Positions 35,103 to 43,949 are shown, counted from the first letter of the stretch. The stretch is DNA of 64,000 nucleotides from Tistrella bauzanensis (GCF_014636235.1 NZ_BMDZ01000030.1:1-64000); one strand, 5' to 3'. Translations and numbers: made by a program. Notes: generated by a model not told the origin, from the letters alone.

Positions 35103-36662
35103 ATGCCCGCCAATATCACCACTCCCGACGCAGTAGACGACCGGCCCGGCCGCCACGGCTTCACCGGCCAGGGATTGATCCTGGCGCTGGATCAGGGCAC
35201 CACATCGACCCGGGCGATGCTGTTCGACGGCGCGATGCAGGTCATCGCCACCGATCAGCAGGAATTCCCCCAGCATTTCCCGGCATCGGGGCTGGTTGAA
35301 CATGATGCCGAAGATCTGTGGCAGACCAGTGTCGCCACGATGAAGGGCGCGCTTGCCACAGCCGGCGTCGATGCCGGCGCGCTGGCCGCGATCGGCATCA
35401 CCAACCAGCGCGAGACCACCGTGGTCTGGGACCGCGAGACCGGCCGCGCCATTCACCCGGCCATCGTCTGGCAGGACCGGCGCACCGCCCGGATCTGCGG
35501 CGAGTTGAAGCGCGAGGGCCATGAGCAACTGGTCCGCGACCGCTCGGGCCTGCTGCTCGATCCCTATTTCTCGGCGACCAAGATCGGCTGGATTCTGGAC
35601 AAGGTGGAGGGGGCGCGCGCCGCCGCCGCCGCGGGACGCCTCGCCTTCGGCACCGTCGACAGCTTCCTGATCTGGCGGATGACCGGTGGTCGCGTGCATG
35701 CGACGGATGCCACCAACGCCTCGCGCACCATGCTTTACGACATCCATAAGGGCAGTTGGTGCCCGGATCTGTGCGCGGTGTTCGGCGTGCCGATGTCGAT
35801 GCTGCCCGATGTCCGCGACAGCGCCGGCGATTTCGGCGAAACCCTGCCCGACCTTCTGGGCCGGCCGGTGCCGATCCGCGGGGTTGCCGGCGATCAGCAG
35901 GCCGCCACCACCGGCCAGGCCTGTTTCCGCCCGGGCATGGTCAAGGCCACCTATGGCACCGGTTGTTTCGCGCTGCTGGTGACCGGCCGCCAGTCGGTGC
36001 GGTCGCGCAACCGGCTGCTGACCACCGTCGCCCTGCAACTGAACGGCCGGCGCAGCTATGCGCTGGAAGGCTCGATCTTCGTCGCCGGGGCGGCGGTGCA
36101 ATGGTTGCGCGACGGGCTGGGCCTGATTTCGACGTCGGCTGAAAGCGAGCAACTGGCGGCTGAGGCCGACCCGGCCCAGAGCGTGTATCTGGTGCCGGCC
36201 TTCACCGGGCTTGGCGCGCCGCATTGGGATGCCGATGCGCGCGGCGCCATGTTCGGTCTGACCAGGGCGACCGGCCCGCGGGAGATCGCGCGCGCCGTGC
36301 TGGACAGCGTCGCCTATCAGACCCGCGATCTGGTCGAGGCGATGCGTGGCGACTGGGAGGGCACCGATTTCGGCGAAACCGTGCTGCGCGTCGATGGCGG
36401 GATGGTCGCCAGCGACTGGCTGATGCAGCGTCTGGCCGACATGCTGGCAACGCCGGTCGACCGGCCGAAGCTGCGCGAGACCACGGCGATGGGGGCGGCC
36501 TATCTGGCGGGACTGGCCGCCGGGGTCTATCCGGACCCGGAGGTGTTCGCCGATGGCTGGGCGCTGGACCGGCGGTTCGAGCCGGCGATGGCCGAGGCCG
36601 AGCGCGAGCGGCTGTATGGCGGCTGGCAGGATGCCGTGCGTCGAACCCTGACCCGCACCTGA
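35103..36662 (+). CDS. glpK: Glycerol kinase
   Basis: A 519-residue FGGY-family kinase that phosphorylates glycerol to glycerol-3-phosphate, the GlpD substrate. The N-terminal phosphate-binding [14 protein letters not shown], the [15 protein letters not shown] block, and the C-terminal [20 protein letters not shown] signature are intact. GGAGG (35086-35090) precedes the start. The first 20 residues before the conserved core are not typical, so the true start could be slightly downstream. A GlpF channel gene is not in the window. Confidence 0.95.
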   Translation: MPANITTPDAVDDRPGRHGFTGQGLILALDQGTTSTRAMLFDGAMQVIATDQQEFPQHFPASGLVEHDAEDLWQTSVATMKGALATAGVDAGALAAIGITNQRETTVVWDRETGRAIHPAIVWQDRRTARICGELKREGHEQLVRDRSGLLLDPYFSATKIGWILDKVEGARAAAAAGRLAFGTVDSFLIWRMTGGRVHATDATNASRTMLYDIHKGSWCPDLCAVFGVPMSMLPDVRDSAGDFGETLPDLLGRPVPIRGVAGDQQAATTGQACFRPGMVKATYGTGCFALLVTGRQSVRSRNRLLTTVALQLNGRRSYALEGSIFVAGAAVQWLRDGLGLISTSAESEQLAAEADPAQSVYLVPAFTGLGAPHWDADARGAMFGLTRATGPREIARAVLDSVAYQTRDLVEAMRGDWEGTDFGETVLRVDGGMVASDWLMQRLADMLATPVDRPKLRETTAMGAAYLAGLAAGVYPDPEVFADGWALDRRFEPAMAEAERERLYGGWQDAVRRTLTRT

Positions 36663-36814
36663 CCCGATGGCGCGGATGACCTGACCCCGGCGGATCGCGG
36701 CGCGCCATTCTGCACCGCGATCCTCAGCCGGGGTGGCGGCGGCGGCGCATCCGCCTTATTCTGAAGGCTGTGTTCAGCCCCTGTTCACGCCGCCGGCCGG
36801 GACGATGCCTGACG

Positions 36815-37357
36815 ATGGTCAACGAGATTCTGAAGCTGATCCTCAAGGGATATGAGCGTCGCCCGGCGCCGGCGATGTCGTGGCGGCTCGATGCCCTGTT
36901 CCGCGCGCTGCTCGACCCCGCCGCCGCGGAAGACCCCGACGACATTCAGGCGATGATCTGGGCCTTGTGGTGCGAACATCCCGACCCGGAGGCGGCGCGC
37001 AGCCTGTCGCGAGCTGCCGATGCCATGGTCGCCGGCCGGCTGGTGGTGGCCGAGAGCATGCTGGACCGCACCGTGCTGCGCTGGCCCGATTTTGCCGAGG
37101 CCTGGAACAAGCGGGCGACGCTGTATTACATGCAGGACCGCGACCAGGAGAGCATGTCCGACATTCGCACGGCGCTGGAGCTGGAACCACGCCATTTCGG
37201 CGCGATCTGCGGCTTCGGCCAGATCTGCATGCGTCGCGGCGATCGGATGGCGGCACTCGCCGCCTTTGAAACCGCGCTGCGCCTGAACCCGCACCTGGCC
37301 AATGTCCGCCAGATGGTCGAGGCGCTGGCCGAAGACCTGCCGCGCACAGTGAACTGA
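36815..37357 (+). CDS. TPR-repeat protein
   Basis: A 180-residue protein with two to three tetratricopeptide repeats in its C-terminal half (VAESMLDRTVLRWPDFAEAWNKRATLYYMQDRDQES, then DIRTALELEPRHFGAICGFGQICMRRGD, then AALAAFETALRLNPHL). The WALWCEHPD segment belongs to an alphaproteobacterial TPR family of unknown role that usually has a signal peptide; none is evident here from ATG 36815, and the alternative ATG 36770 does not add a convincing one. It probably mediates protein contacts. Confidence 0.75.
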   Translation: MVNEILKLILKGYERRPAPAMSWRLDALFRALLDPAAAEDPDDIQAMIWALWCEHPDPEAARSLSRAADAMVAGRLVVAESMLDRTVLRWPDFAEAWNKRATLYYMQDRDQESMSDIRTALELEPRHFGAICGFGQICMRRGDRMAALAAFETALRLNPHLANVRQMVEALAEDLPRTVN

Positions 37358-37572
37358 CCCACGCCGGAAACCAACCCATGCCGGCCTCGCGCGTCCCCGT
37401 GAGCTTTCTGTAAGCGTTGCGGGTGTGGCTGAAACCTTTGCGGGCCGCCGGTTGCATTGTGGCGCCCTTGCCCTGACCTTAGCGATGATCTGGAGCCGTG
37501 GTGCATGCCGGCGTAAGCCGGCAGACGCGCCGGGAGGCGGGTTTCCGGGACGTGTCTGCTGAAAGGAAGGGT

Positions 37573-38208
37573 ATGCGTCGATCGCTTGTGGCCGCCATCG
37601 TGGCGGCGGCACTGCTCGCCGCCTGCACCTCGGCGCGGGAAAGCGCGCCTGCCCGTACCGCCACCGAACAGCTGCTGCTGTCATCGGCGGTCGACCGGGC
37701 AGCCCAGGCCCTGATGCTGGATCTGCCGCCCGATGCCGCGGTCTATGTCGATGCCAGCCTGTTTGAGGGCCTGGATGGCAAATACGCGGTGGGATCGGTG
37801 CGGGAACAGCTTCTGCGACGGGGCGCCCGGCTGATGCCCGATCGCGACCGCGCGGACATCGTGGTGGAAATCCGCTCCGGCGCCCTGTCGATCGATGACG
37901 AGAAGGCGCTGCTCGGCATTCCGGCATTCGATGTGCCGGTGCCCTTGTCGGATACCATCAGCACACCGGAACTGGCCTTGGTGAAGCGTGATGAACGTCG
38001 CGGCACGGTGAAGCTGGCCGCCATCGCCTATGATGCCCATGACGGCCGCATGGTCGACGCCACCGGCCCCCGCTACGGCTTTTCGCACATCACCGACTGG
38101 ACCGTTCTGGTGTTCTCGTGGAGCAACAGCGATGTGCTGCCGGAAGACAAGGCGATTCCGCCGATCACCAGCACGCTCCGCGATTTCGGCCTGGGAACCG
38201 GGCCATGA
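37573..38208 (+). CDS. DUF6655-type lipoprotein
   Basis: A 211-residue predicted outer-membrane lipoprotein. The signal peptide ends in the lipobox LAAC with Cys18. The segment TATEQLLLSSAVDRA and the later KAIPPITSTLRDFG identify the DUF6655 family of alphaproteobacteria, whose function is unknown. AGGAAGG at 37564-37570 supports the start. Its mRNA would run toward the antisense strand of the first small RNA, whose terminator region begins 48 nt after the stop. Confidence 0.8.
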   Translation: MRRSLVAAIVAAALLAACTSARESAPARTATEQLLLSSAVDRAAQALMLDLPPDAAVYVDASLFEGLDGKYAVGSVREQLLRRGARLMPDRDRADIVVEIRSGALSIDDEKALLGIPAFDVPVPLSDTISTPELALVKRDERRGTVKLAAIAYDAHDGRMVDATGPRYGFSHITDWTVLVFSWSNSDVLPEDKAIPPITSTLRDFGLGTGP

Positions 38209-38256
38209 CCCTCAGGCCAGCAGTGAACCTGGCGCGGTATGAGGCGCCTGCCGGTC

Positions 38257-38345
38257 AAAAAAACGGCCGGAGGCAGAACCTCCGGCCGATAAAGTCGCGT
38301 GTGTGAGGACGAGTCGTGCGAAACGGGAATGAAACGTTTGGCACG
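38257..38345 (-). ncRNA. Candidate small RNA, copy 1 of a tandem pair
   Basis: Reading the minus strand, a promoter (TTGCGA-N16-TACAAT, 38379-38352) leads to a transcript start near 38345 and an intrinsic terminator: a perfect 10-bp stem (38279-38288 with 38264-38273) and seven U (38263-38257). The predicted RNA is about 89 nt. Its 5' part folds as CGUGC-C-AAACG, loop UUUCAUUCC, CGUUU-C-GCACG. A single-stranded linker follows with UCGUCCUCACACACGCGAC, which contains UCCUC, complementary to Shine-Dalgarno sequences. No coding frame is evident. Fifty bases (38291-38340) are identical to copy 2, while the terminator stem sequences differ but still pair. Family unknown to me. Confidence 0.75.
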
Positions 38346-38351
38346 CCGCTG

Positions 38352-38379
38352 ATTGTATGAGATTGAGAATTATTCGCAA
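38352..38379 (-). promoter_or_regulatory. Promoter of small RNA 1 with Fur-box-like palindrome
   Basis: On the minus strand, -35 TTGCGA (38379-38374), 16-bp spacer, -10 TACAAT (38357-38352). The plus strand reads TTGAGAATTATTCGCAA at 38363-38379, an 8-1-8 inverted repeat with one mismatch and a GAAT-T-ATTC core, the geometry of Fur-family sites. The palindrome covers the -35 and spacer, so binding would repress transcription. Fur, Irr or another regulator cannot be distinguished by sequence. Confidence 0.6.
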
Positions 38380-38524
38380 CATTAATTTACCCGGTCGGAT
38401 GATTTTCCCGGGCTGGGCCGGAATCGGCGGAGCCCCGTGCCATGGCGGGGCCGTGGACAAATTGATGCCGATCCGGCAGGAAGAGGTACCGCGGGGCGCG
38501 TGCGGCAGGATTGGAGGGCGCGAC

Positions 38525-39244
38525 ATGACAGACAGCGTGAAAGACAGCGCCGCCGCCATCGCGGTCGCGGTGCCGGCGGATGCAGGCATCATCTCCAGGT
38601 CGATCCGTGCCACGCGGCAGCGCAAGGGGCTGACCTTGGCGGCGCTGGCCGACAGGATGGCGATGGACAAGGGCTATCTGTCGCGTGTGGAGCGGGGACA
38701 AAAATCTCCCTCGGTCGGCACGCTGCTGAAGATTGCCGCGGCGTTGGATGTGCCTATCGGCCAGTTGTTCGGCGAGACCACCGATGACGATGCGATCACC
38801 GTCATCCGGCGGGCTGACCATGTGGATGTCGCCGGCGGGGCGACCCCGGGGCCGGGCGCCCTGGTGCGGGCGCTGCTGCCGGCGGGCGACGGGCGGCGTT
38901 TGAGCGTCTTCACCATCGAGCCGGGCAGCGGCCGCCTGTCGCAGACCACGGATCATCCCGGCGACGAGTTCCTCTATGTTCTGGCGGGCGCCCTGGAAAT
39001 CATCTTTCCCGACCGGGTGGTGCAGCTGGAGACGGGTGACGCCATCCATTTCGACGGCCATCTGCGCCACCAGCTGCGGCGGCTGGGCGAGGCGCGGACC
39101 CAGGCGCTGATCGTGGTCGCCCAGGATCTGACACCTGGTGGCGGCGAAGAGAGGCGGGGCGGCGAAGAGGGGCGGGTTGGCGAGGAGGGGCCGAAAAAAA
39201 ACCGGCCGGAGGAGAACCACCGGCCGGCAAAGTCGCGTGTGTGA
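38525..39244 (+). CDS. XRE-family regulator with cupin domain
   Basis: A 239-residue regulator with a lambda-repressor-like HTH (residues 23-83; LAALADRMAMDKGYLSRVERGQKSPSVGTLLKI) and a C-terminal cupin_2 domain (about residues 130-205; GDEFLYVLAGALEI, then LETGDAIHFDGHLRHQLR). Such proteins often govern small-molecule catabolism or redox stress. GGAGGG at 38513-38518 supports ATG 38525. The last 17 residues (PKKNRPEENHRPAKSRV) are encoded by the antisense strand of small RNA 2, so the tail is a by-product of the repeat. It sits between the two small-RNA genes. Confidence 0.88.
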   Translation: MTDSVKDSAAAIAVAVPADAGIISRSIRATRQRKGLTLAALADRMAMDKGYLSRVERGQKSPSVGTLLKIAAALDVPIGQLFGETTDDDAITVIRRADHVDVAGGATPGPGALVRALLPAGDGRRLSVFTIEPGSGRLSQTTDHPGDEFLYVLAGALEIIFPDRVVQLETGDAIHFDGHLRHQLRRLGEARTQALIVVAQDLTPGGGEERRGGEEGRVGEEGPKKNRPEENHRPAKSRV

Positions 39245-39282
39245 GGACGAGTCGTGCGAAACGGGAATGAAACGTTTGCACA
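39194..39282 (-). ncRNA. Candidate small RNA, copy 2 of a tandem pair
   Basis: On the minus strand, promoter TTGCGA-N16-TATGAT (39316-39289) predicts a start near 39282. The transcript ends in a terminator with 8-bp stem CCGGCCGG, an A-A mismatch and two further pairs, then eight U (39201-39194), about 89 nt in all as in copy 1. The 50-nt core (39229-39278) is identical to copy 1. The 5' hairpin is kept despite base changes (UGUGC-AAACG paired with CGUUU-C-GCACG, one bulge). It overlaps the 3' end of the XRE gene in antisense and lies 78 nt beyond the yqgE stop on the same strand. Confidence 0.75.
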
Positions 39283-39288
39283 CCGATG

Positions 39289-39316
39289 ATCATATGCAAT
39301 TGAGAATTACTCGCAA
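39289..39316 (-). promoter_or_regulatory. Promoter of small RNA 2 with Fur-box-like palindrome
   Basis: On the minus strand, -35 TTGCGA (39316-39311), 16-bp spacer, -10 TATGAT (39294-39289). The plus strand reads TTGAGAATTACTCGCAA at 39300-39316, differing from copy 1 by one base. Conservation is strong here although the bases between the -10 and the RNA core have diverged, pointing to selection on this control region. Confidence 0.6.
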
Positions 39317-39323
39317 GAATAAA

Positions 39324-39348
39324 CTGCGTCATGGCCGCAGATTTTTTT
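39324..39348 (+). terminator. Plus-strand terminator after the XRE-cupin gene
   Basis: CTGCG (39324-39328) and CGCAG (39336-39340) pair around a 7-nt loop and are followed by A and seven T (39342-39348). The stem is short but the T tract is strong. If used, the XRE mRNA extends 104 nt past its stop and contains the complete complement of small RNA 2. Confidence 0.55.
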
Positions 39349-39359
39349 GAACCGCGCGA

Positions 39360-39980
39360 TCAGGCGTGGCCGCCTTCGCCCGAGAGGTGCAGAAGATTGA
39401 CCCCCAGCCGGCCGATGGCGTCGCGCCACCGTCCATCGATATCGGGGCCGAACAGCAGGTCGCTGTCGGCATCGACCACCAGCCAGCTGTTGCTCTGGAT
39501 CTCGATTTCCAGCTGACCGGGGCCCCAGCCGGCATAGCCCAGCGCCACCAGAACCTGATCCGGACCGTGGCCTTCGATCATCGCCTTCAGCACGTCGAGC
39601 GTGGCGGTCAGGGCCACCGCATCATCGACCCGCAGACTGGTCGCCAGAATGTAATCGGCGGAATGCAGCACGAAGCCGCGGCCGGTTTCCACCGGTCCGC
39701 CGAAATGGACCTTGACGCCCGCGGTATCCGGACCGGATTCCAGCCCCAGCTGCGTCAGAAGCTCGGGAAAATCGACCGTGTCGAGCACCCGGTTGACCAC
39801 GATGCCCATGGCGCCATCATCGGAATGGGCACACAGATAGATCACCGTCTTGGAAAACCACGGGTCATCCAGCCGGGGCATGGCGATCAGCACCTTGCCG
39901 GAAAGGCCGTCGGGATCCGTCGTCTCGAACGACGCATTCGCCGCTGCCGCCATCGGGCGGTCTGCCCGCATCCCTGCCAT
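39360..39980 (-). CDS. YqgE/AlgH family protein
   Basis: A 206-residue UPF0301 (YqgE/AlgH) protein. The signature LSGKVLIAMPRLDDPWFSKTVIYLCAHSDDGAMGIVVNR and the later VHFGGPVETGRGFVLH are intact. The family is widespread in proteobacteria with an unclear, probably regulatory, role. Start 39980 has GAGAAGG about 10 nt upstream; ATG 39953 nearer the conserved core is an alternative. Small RNA 2 lies downstream on the same strand, so read-through from this gene could also produce it. Confidence 0.88.
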   Translation of the reverse strand: MAGMRADRPMAAAANASFETTDPDGLSGKVLIAMPRLDDPWFSKTVIYLCAHSDDGAMGIVVNRVLDTVDFPELLTQLGLESGPDTAGVKVHFGGPVETGRGFVLHSADYILATSLRVDDAVALTATLDVLKAMIEGHGPDQVLVALGYAGWGPGQLEIEIQSNSWLVVDADSDLLFGPDIDGRWRDAIGRLGVNLLHLSGEGGHA

Positions 39981-40217
39981 CGCCCGTGTACCTTCTCGAC
40001 CGTGTTTGCGGCGAAGCGCCGCATCTGACATGGTTCGCCGGCTGTTTCCCGGTCCCCGCGCCGGGGCACCCTGTCGCATGGGCATCCGGTGCCATGCTGC
40101 TTATGATATCGTTCCAGTTAGGTAGGCCGGGGCCGGAGCATGCGCAAGGGCGCATGATCCGCCCGTGCCGTTACACGCATGTCTTTGGCCCGCCCCCGCC
40201 CGGAAAACCGCCAGCCG

Positions 40218-42527
40218 ATGTCCAGCACCCGACCCGTTCCGCCAAACCGTCCCGCCGTGCGCCGCCGCGGCCAGCGCATCCGGCCATGGCATGCGCTGAT
40301 GGCGCTGGTGCTGCTGGTGGTGCTGATTCTGGTGTCGGCGGTTCTGGCCAATGCCGCGCAGAGCGGCGACGTGCAGACCGGTATTGCATCCGGCACCGGA
40401 ACCTCGGCAGGCGAGGTGCCGCGCGGCTGGCTCGGCCCCTGGGTGGAAGGGCCGCAATCGGCGGTGCGTCTGGTGGTGGCCCCCCCCGTCCCGGGCGGCG
40501 GCGCGGCGGCGGGTGCGGTCATGGCCGGGCTCGATTTCAGGATGGCACCGGGCTGGAAGCTGTATTGGCGCTCGCCCGGCGATGCCGGCCTGCCGCCAGC
40601 CATCGATACCACGGCGTCGCCGCAGGTCGGCGATGCCCGGATTCTGTGGCCGCTGCCGGAACGCTTCACCGCCTTCGACACCATCCACACCTATGCCTAT
40701 GCCGACCGGGTGCTGCTGCCGGTGCGTCTGCGCCAGAGCGCGGAAGCGCCATTGCGGCTGACCGTGGATTATCAGGTCTGCGAGGCCTTGTGCATTCCGG
40801 TGCGCGCCGATCTGGCGCTCGATGCGCCCTCAGGTGCCGCCGATCCGCTGGACCGCACCGCAGATGAGGCGCGGGCGCTGGTCGATGCCGGGCTGGCACG
40901 GGTGCCGCCGGTGGTGGCCGATGCGGTCTCCAGCCCGTTCGCGGCGGTGTCGGCGGGGCTGGTCGATGCGCGCGCGGACCGGCCGGCGCGGCTGGTGGTC
41001 GAGGCGAAAAGCGCCGAGGGCTTTGGCGCCGATGCCGATGTGTTCATCGAGGGGCCGGATGGCTTTGCCTTCACGCCGCCCGAACGGCGCCTTCTGGGCG
41101 ACGGGCACACGGCGCGCTTCGTGTCGGAGGTTCTGCCGCCCACGGCCGATGCCCGGCTGCTGGGCGAAACCCTGCGCCTGACCCTGGTCGACCCGCGGCC
41201 CGATGTGTCGACCCCGCGCGTGGCTCCCCTGCACGCTGTCGAGACCACGGCACAGGTGGTGCCGGCACCGGCAACCCTGCTCGGCCCCGAAGGCGGGTTG
41301 ATCGCGGCGGTGCTGATCGGTCTGGCCGGGGGACTGATCCTGAACATCATGCCCTGCGTGCTGCCGGTGCTGTCGATCAAGCTGATGGGGCTGGTGGCGG
41401 CGCGGGGGCTGAGCCGCGGTCATGTCCGCATCAGCCTGCTGGCCACGGCCGCCGGCATCATCCTGTCATTCCTGGCGCTGGCGGCGCTGGCGCTGGGCCT
41501 GAAGACCGCCGGCATCGCCGTGGGCTGGGGCGTCCAGTTCCAGCAGCCGGTGTTCATCGGCCTGATGATCCTGGCCATGGCGCTGTTTGCGGCCTCGCAG
41601 CTTGGTGCCTTCACCATCCGCGCACCGACCCTGTCGGGCGGCCTGGCGCGCGAGGCGGTGGGTACAGGCGGCCCCCGGCCCGGGCAGGCGCTGATCAGCG
41701 GCGTGGTCGCCACCCTGCTGGCGACCCCCTGTTCGGCACCGTTCGTGGGCACCGCGCTGGGCTTCGCGCTGGCCGGCGGCACCGGTGATATCCTGGCGGT
41801 GTTCCTGGCGTTGGGCATCGGCATGGCGCTGCCCTATCTGCTGATCGCGGCGGTGCCGGCGGCGATCCGGTTGTTGCCGCGTCCGGGGCGCTGGATGCTG
41901 TGGGTGAAGACCGCCATGGGGCTGGGGCTGGCCGGCACCGCCATCTGGCTGGGCTTCGTGCTGGCCGATCTGGTGGGGCCAGGGCCGGCCGCCGCCGTCG
42001 TGGCGCTGGCGGCCCTGGCCGCCGCCCTGCCGGCGGTGATCGCCAAGGCGCGGCTGCTGCGCTGGGCGGGCGTGGCTGGGCTTGCGACCGCGGCGATTGC
42101 GATTGCGGTTCTGGCGCCACCGCCGGCGGCGCGCGGCTTTCAGGCGCTGGCGGCCGATGGCCCCTGGGTGCCATTCCAGCCCGACATCATCGCCGGCGAG
42201 GTCGCGGCCGGACGGGTGGTGTTCGTCGACGTCACCGCCAGTTGGTGTGTAACCTGCATCGTCAACGAGCAACGGGTGCTGACGGTCGACCCGGTCGCCA
42301 GCCGCATCGCCGATCCGGCGGTGGTGGCGATGAAGGCCGACTGGACCCGGCCCGATCCGGCGATTTCCGCTTATCTGGAAGGCTTCGGCCGCTATGGCAT
42401 TCCGTTCAACGTGGTCTATGGTCCGGCGGCACCGCAGGGGCTGGTGCTGCCGGAACTGCTGACCGCGGATGCCGTGACCGGCGCGATCGCGCGCGCGGCG
42501 GCGACCCCTGGCACCTCCGGCGGCTGA
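40218..42527 (+). CDS. ScsB-type thiol:disulfide interchange protein (DsbD family)
   Basis: A protein of about 769 residues that carries electrons from cytoplasmic thioredoxin across the inner membrane. An N-terminal membrane anchor or signal is followed by a periplasmic alpha-type domain with CEALC, an eight-helix membrane domain with the redox motifs MPCVLPVLSIK and ATPCSAPFVGTALGFA, and a C-terminal thioredoxin-like gamma domain with SWCVTC. The large N-terminal domain marks the ScsB subgroup. ATG 40218 has a weak GGAAAA; ATG 40179 is possible. No scsC/scsD genes adjoin it; a peroxiredoxin follows. Confidence 0.92.
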   Translation: MSSTRPVPPNRPAVRRRGQRIRPWHALMALVLLVVLILVSAVLANAAQSGDVQTGIASGTGTSAGEVPRGWLGPWVEGPQSAVRLVVAPPVPGGGAAAGAVMAGLDFRMAPGWKLYWRSPGDAGLPPAIDTTASPQVGDARILWPLPERFTAFDTIHTYAYADRVLLPVRLRQSAEAPLRLTVDYQVCEALCIPVRADLALDAPSGAADPLDRTADEARALVDAGLARVPPVVADAVSSPFAAVSAGLVDARADRPARLVVEAKSAEGFGADADVFIEGPDGFAFTPPERRLLGDGHTARFVSEVLPPTADARLLGETLRLTLVDPRPDVSTPRVAPLHAVETTAQVVPAPATLLGPEGGLIAAVLIGLAGGLILNIMPCVLPVLSIKLMGLVAARGLSRGHVRISLLATAAGIILSFLALAALALGLKTAGIAVGWGVQFQQPVFIGLMILAMALFAASQLGAFTIRAPTLSGGLAREAVGTGGPRPGQALISGVVATLLATPCSAPFVGTALGFALAGGTGDILAVFLALGIGMALPYLLIAAVPAAIRLLPRPGRWMLWVKTAMGLGLAGTAIWLGFVLADLVGPGPAAAVVALAALAAALPAVIAKARLLRWAGVAGLATAAIAIAVLAPPPAARGFQALAADGPWVPFQPDIIAGEVAAGRVVFVDVTASWCVTCIVNEQRVLTVDPVASRIADPAVVAMKADWTRPDPAISAYLEGFGRYGIPFNVVYGPAAPQGLVLPELLTADAVTGAIARAAATPGTSGG

Positions 42528-42652
42528 CAGCGCAAGCCGCGCTTGCACCTGTCACCCGATCGCGCCTTAAATGTGGTCGGACCCGGCCGGCTGCCGGTGA
42601 TCACGTCAAGAACCGGCCGGCGGGTGACAGACAGCAACCAGGAGAGCGACAG

Positions 42653-43135
42653 ATGTCGATCACGACCGGCGACAAGATTCCCGCAGCGACGCTGGTGGAA
42701 ATGACCGCGGACGGCCCGGCCAAGATCAGCACCGACGAGCTGTTCGGCGGCCGCACGGTTGCCGTGTTCGCGGTGCCGGGTGCCTTCACCCCCACCTGCT
42801 CGGCTCGTCACCTGCCGGGCTTCGTTGAAAAGGCCGATGCCTTCAAGGCCAAGGGTGTCGACGAGATCGTCTGCATCTCGGTCAATGACGCCTTCGTCAT
42901 GGGCGCCTGGGGCAAGGCGCAGTCGGTGGATGGCAGCGTGCGGCTGCTGGCCGATGGCAATGGCGACTTCACCAAGGCGGTCGGCCTGACCCTCGACGGC
43001 TCGGGCTTCGGCATGGGCCTGCGCTCGCAGCGCTATTCGATGTTGGTCAAGGACGGGGTGGTTCAGCACCTCAATGTCGAGAAGGGCGGGGCCTTCGAGG
43101 TCAGCGATGCCGACACTCTGCTTGGCCAGCTCTGA
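42653..43135 (+). CDS. Peroxiredoxin, Prx5/glutaredoxin-dependent type
   Basis: A 160-residue peroxiredoxin of the Prx5 subfamily that reduces hydrogen peroxide and organic peroxides. The peroxidatic Cys49 is in VPGAFTPTCSARHLPGF, and CISVNDAFVMGAWGK and RSQRYSMLVKDGVV are typical. GGAGAG at 42641-42646 precedes the start. It follows the ScsB gene on the same strand after 125 nt, so a shared thiol-redox role is possible but not shown. Confidence 0.94.
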   Translation: MSITTGDKIPAATLVEMTADGPAKISTDELFGGRTVAVFAVPGAFTPTCSARHLPGFVEKADAFKAKGVDEIVCISVNDAFVMGAWGKAQSVDGSVRLLADGNGDFTKAVGLTLDGSGFGMGLRSQRYSMLVKDGVVQHLNVEKGGAFEVSDADTLLGQL

Positions 43136-43248
43136 TCCGGGCTCTGACTGATCGACCGTTTCTGCTAGTCTGACCGATGGCCGGCGGCGCTCTGCGTTGC
43201 CGGCCATCGTCTATCGCCCCACCATCGCCACCACGTCGCGGAGCCCAG

Positions 43249-43941
43249 ATGACCGAGACCGCCGCCACCGACGCCCATGCCGGCTCTGACCGGGATTTCG
43301 CCACGCGGTTTCCAAACCTGCACGTGCTGGACCATCCGCTGATCCTGCACAAGCTCAGCCATATGCGCGATCTTGCCACCTCGACCAAGACCTTCCGCCA
43401 ATTGCTGCGCGAAATCGCCCTGCTGATGGGATACGAGATCACCCGCAGCCTGCCGATCACCCATGAGGAGATCGAGACACCGCTGGAACGGGTGGCGGCA
43501 CCGGTGATCGAGGGCAAAAAGGTCGCTGTGGTGCCGATCCTGCGCGCCGGGCTCGGCATGGCCGACGGGCTGACCGAGCTGATGCCGGCGTCGCGCATCG
43601 GTCATGTCGGGCTGTATCGCGACGAGAACACCAAGGAGCCGGTGGAATATCTGGTGAAGCTGCCAAAGGCCGAGGGCCGCACCTTCATTCTGGTCGACCC
43701 GATGCTGGCCACCGGCAATTCGGCGGTGCATGCGGTCGATGTGCTGAACCGTCATGGCGTGGCTGACGAGCAGATCCGCTTCATGGCCCTGATCGCGGCA
43801 CCCGAAGGGCTGGCGGTGTTCACCCGTGCCCATCCGCAGGTGCCGGTCTATGTGGCCGCTGTCGACCGCTGCCTGGACGAGAATGCTTATATCCGCCCTG
43901 GCCTTGGCGATGCCGGCGACCGGCTGTTCGGCACCCGTTGA
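43249..43941 (+). CDS. upp: Uracil phosphoribosyltransferase
   Basis: A 230-residue enzyme that converts uracil and PRPP to UMP in pyrimidine salvage. The PRPP loop [11 protein letters not shown] and the uracil-binding C-terminal region ([16 protein letters not shown]) are intact. It carries about 15-20 more N-terminal residues than the E. coli enzyme. Start 43249 (MTETAA) is preferred over a longer frame. A strong hairpin follows the stop. Confidence 0.95.
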   Translation: MTETAATDAHAGSDRDFATRFPNLHVLDHPLILHKLSHMRDLATSTKTFRQLLREIALLMGYEITRSLPITHEEIETPLERVAAPVIEGKKVAVVPILRAGLGMADGLTELMPASRIGHVGLYRDENTKEPVEYLVKLPKAEGRTFILVDPMLATGNSAVHAVDVLNRHGVADEQIRFMALIAAPEGLAVFTRAHPQVPVYVAAVDRCLDENAYIRPGLGDAGDRLFGTR

Positions 43942-43949
43942 AATGTCGA

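Noticed and set aside
38118-38306. Small ORF ending in KSRV through the first sRNA repeat
   Set aside because: It overlaps the lipoprotein gene in another frame; the shared KSRV ending with the XRE protein is due to the repeated RNA element, not homologous proteins.
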